From Ypsolopha sequella (taxonomy: Eukaryota > Arthropoda > Insecta > Lepidoptera > Ypsolophidae), in the NCBI GenBank assembly GCA_934047225.1, contig OW203989.1, positions 11,011,977 to 11,075,976 of the forward strand: 64,000 bases of DNA. The letters run 5' to 3'. The notes under the pieces were generated by a model. It was not told where the DNA came from. It saw only the letters and a program-made list of their open reading frames with translations, and searched no databases. Shown piece by piece: positions 63,965-64,000 of this stretch. Position 1 is the stretch's first letter. Each line of letters begins with the position of its first letter. Made by a program: the position numbers and the translations under genes.

Positions 63965-64000
63965 ATTATACTAGTGTTCGCCCCGCGGGTTTGCCTGGCA
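63965..64000 (+). repeat. start of an RTE-like tail, cut by the window end
   Basis: 'actagtgttcgccccgcggg' tttgcc is how the GGCTTCGCCC-type repeat (33365-33650) usually begins. Confidence 0.45.

Overview
The window looks like non-coding, transposon-dense DNA from an insect, most probably a moth or butterfly. It is AT-rich, and I found no convincing host gene in 64 kb. The lepidopteran call rests on dispersed motifs I know from that order: the GGCCAAGTGCGAGTC...GGGTTCCGTA repeat (13.3, 14.3-15.1, 20.2, 38.6 and 47.1 kb), the GTCCACTGCTGGACATA tail of an endonuclease/reverse-transcriptase LINE (2.5, 12.6 and 49.8 kb), the GGCTTCGCCC...GGGATAAAAAGTAGCCTATG tail (33.4 kb), and ACCGACTTCAAAAAGGAGG (57.4 kb). 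No database search was possible, so every family name is a reading of motifs.

Layout. 0-3 kb: LINE/SINE debris, a 108-bp MITE and a perfect 120-bp-arm palindrome carrying a hammerhead-ribozyme-like core. 3-13 kb: AT-rich sequence, a LINE reverse-transcriptase relic (8.7-9.07 kb), a large inverted repeat broken by a 179-bp insertion (11.76-11.94 kb), and a LINE tail between direct repeats (12.2-12.8 kb). 13-27 kb: dispersed repeats, TTAA-flanked palindromic MITEs, mariner-type MITEs, a 99-bp TAA-flanked Harbinger-type MITE, and a 943-bp Harbinger derivative with TCA target duplications that still carries a HARBI1-like exon ending at a splice donor. 27.24-28.82 kb: about 113 copies of a 14-bp minisatellite with an internal 366-bp segmental duplication. 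30-38 kb: nested MITEs and SINE-like elements, including two copies of a tRNA-like element whose core is inverted between copies. 38.82-45.75 kb: a complete BEL/Pao LTR retrotransposon with two 343-bp LTRs that read as identical, a 5-bp target duplication (CCTAC) and one 1696-codon Gag-Pol frame. 46-55 kb: further repeats, LINE C-terminal relics and MITEs. 55.1-56.7 kb: a broken mariner lying head to head with a second mariner C-terminal relic. 57-64 kb: tandem repeats, a 161-bp-arm palindrome, several hairpin elements and more dispersed repeats.

The only intact gene with recognisable domains is the BEL/Pao polyprotein. Almost everything else is non-autonomous or decayed. The long open frames across the minisatellite are a by-product of its 14-bp period and should not be annotated as proteins.
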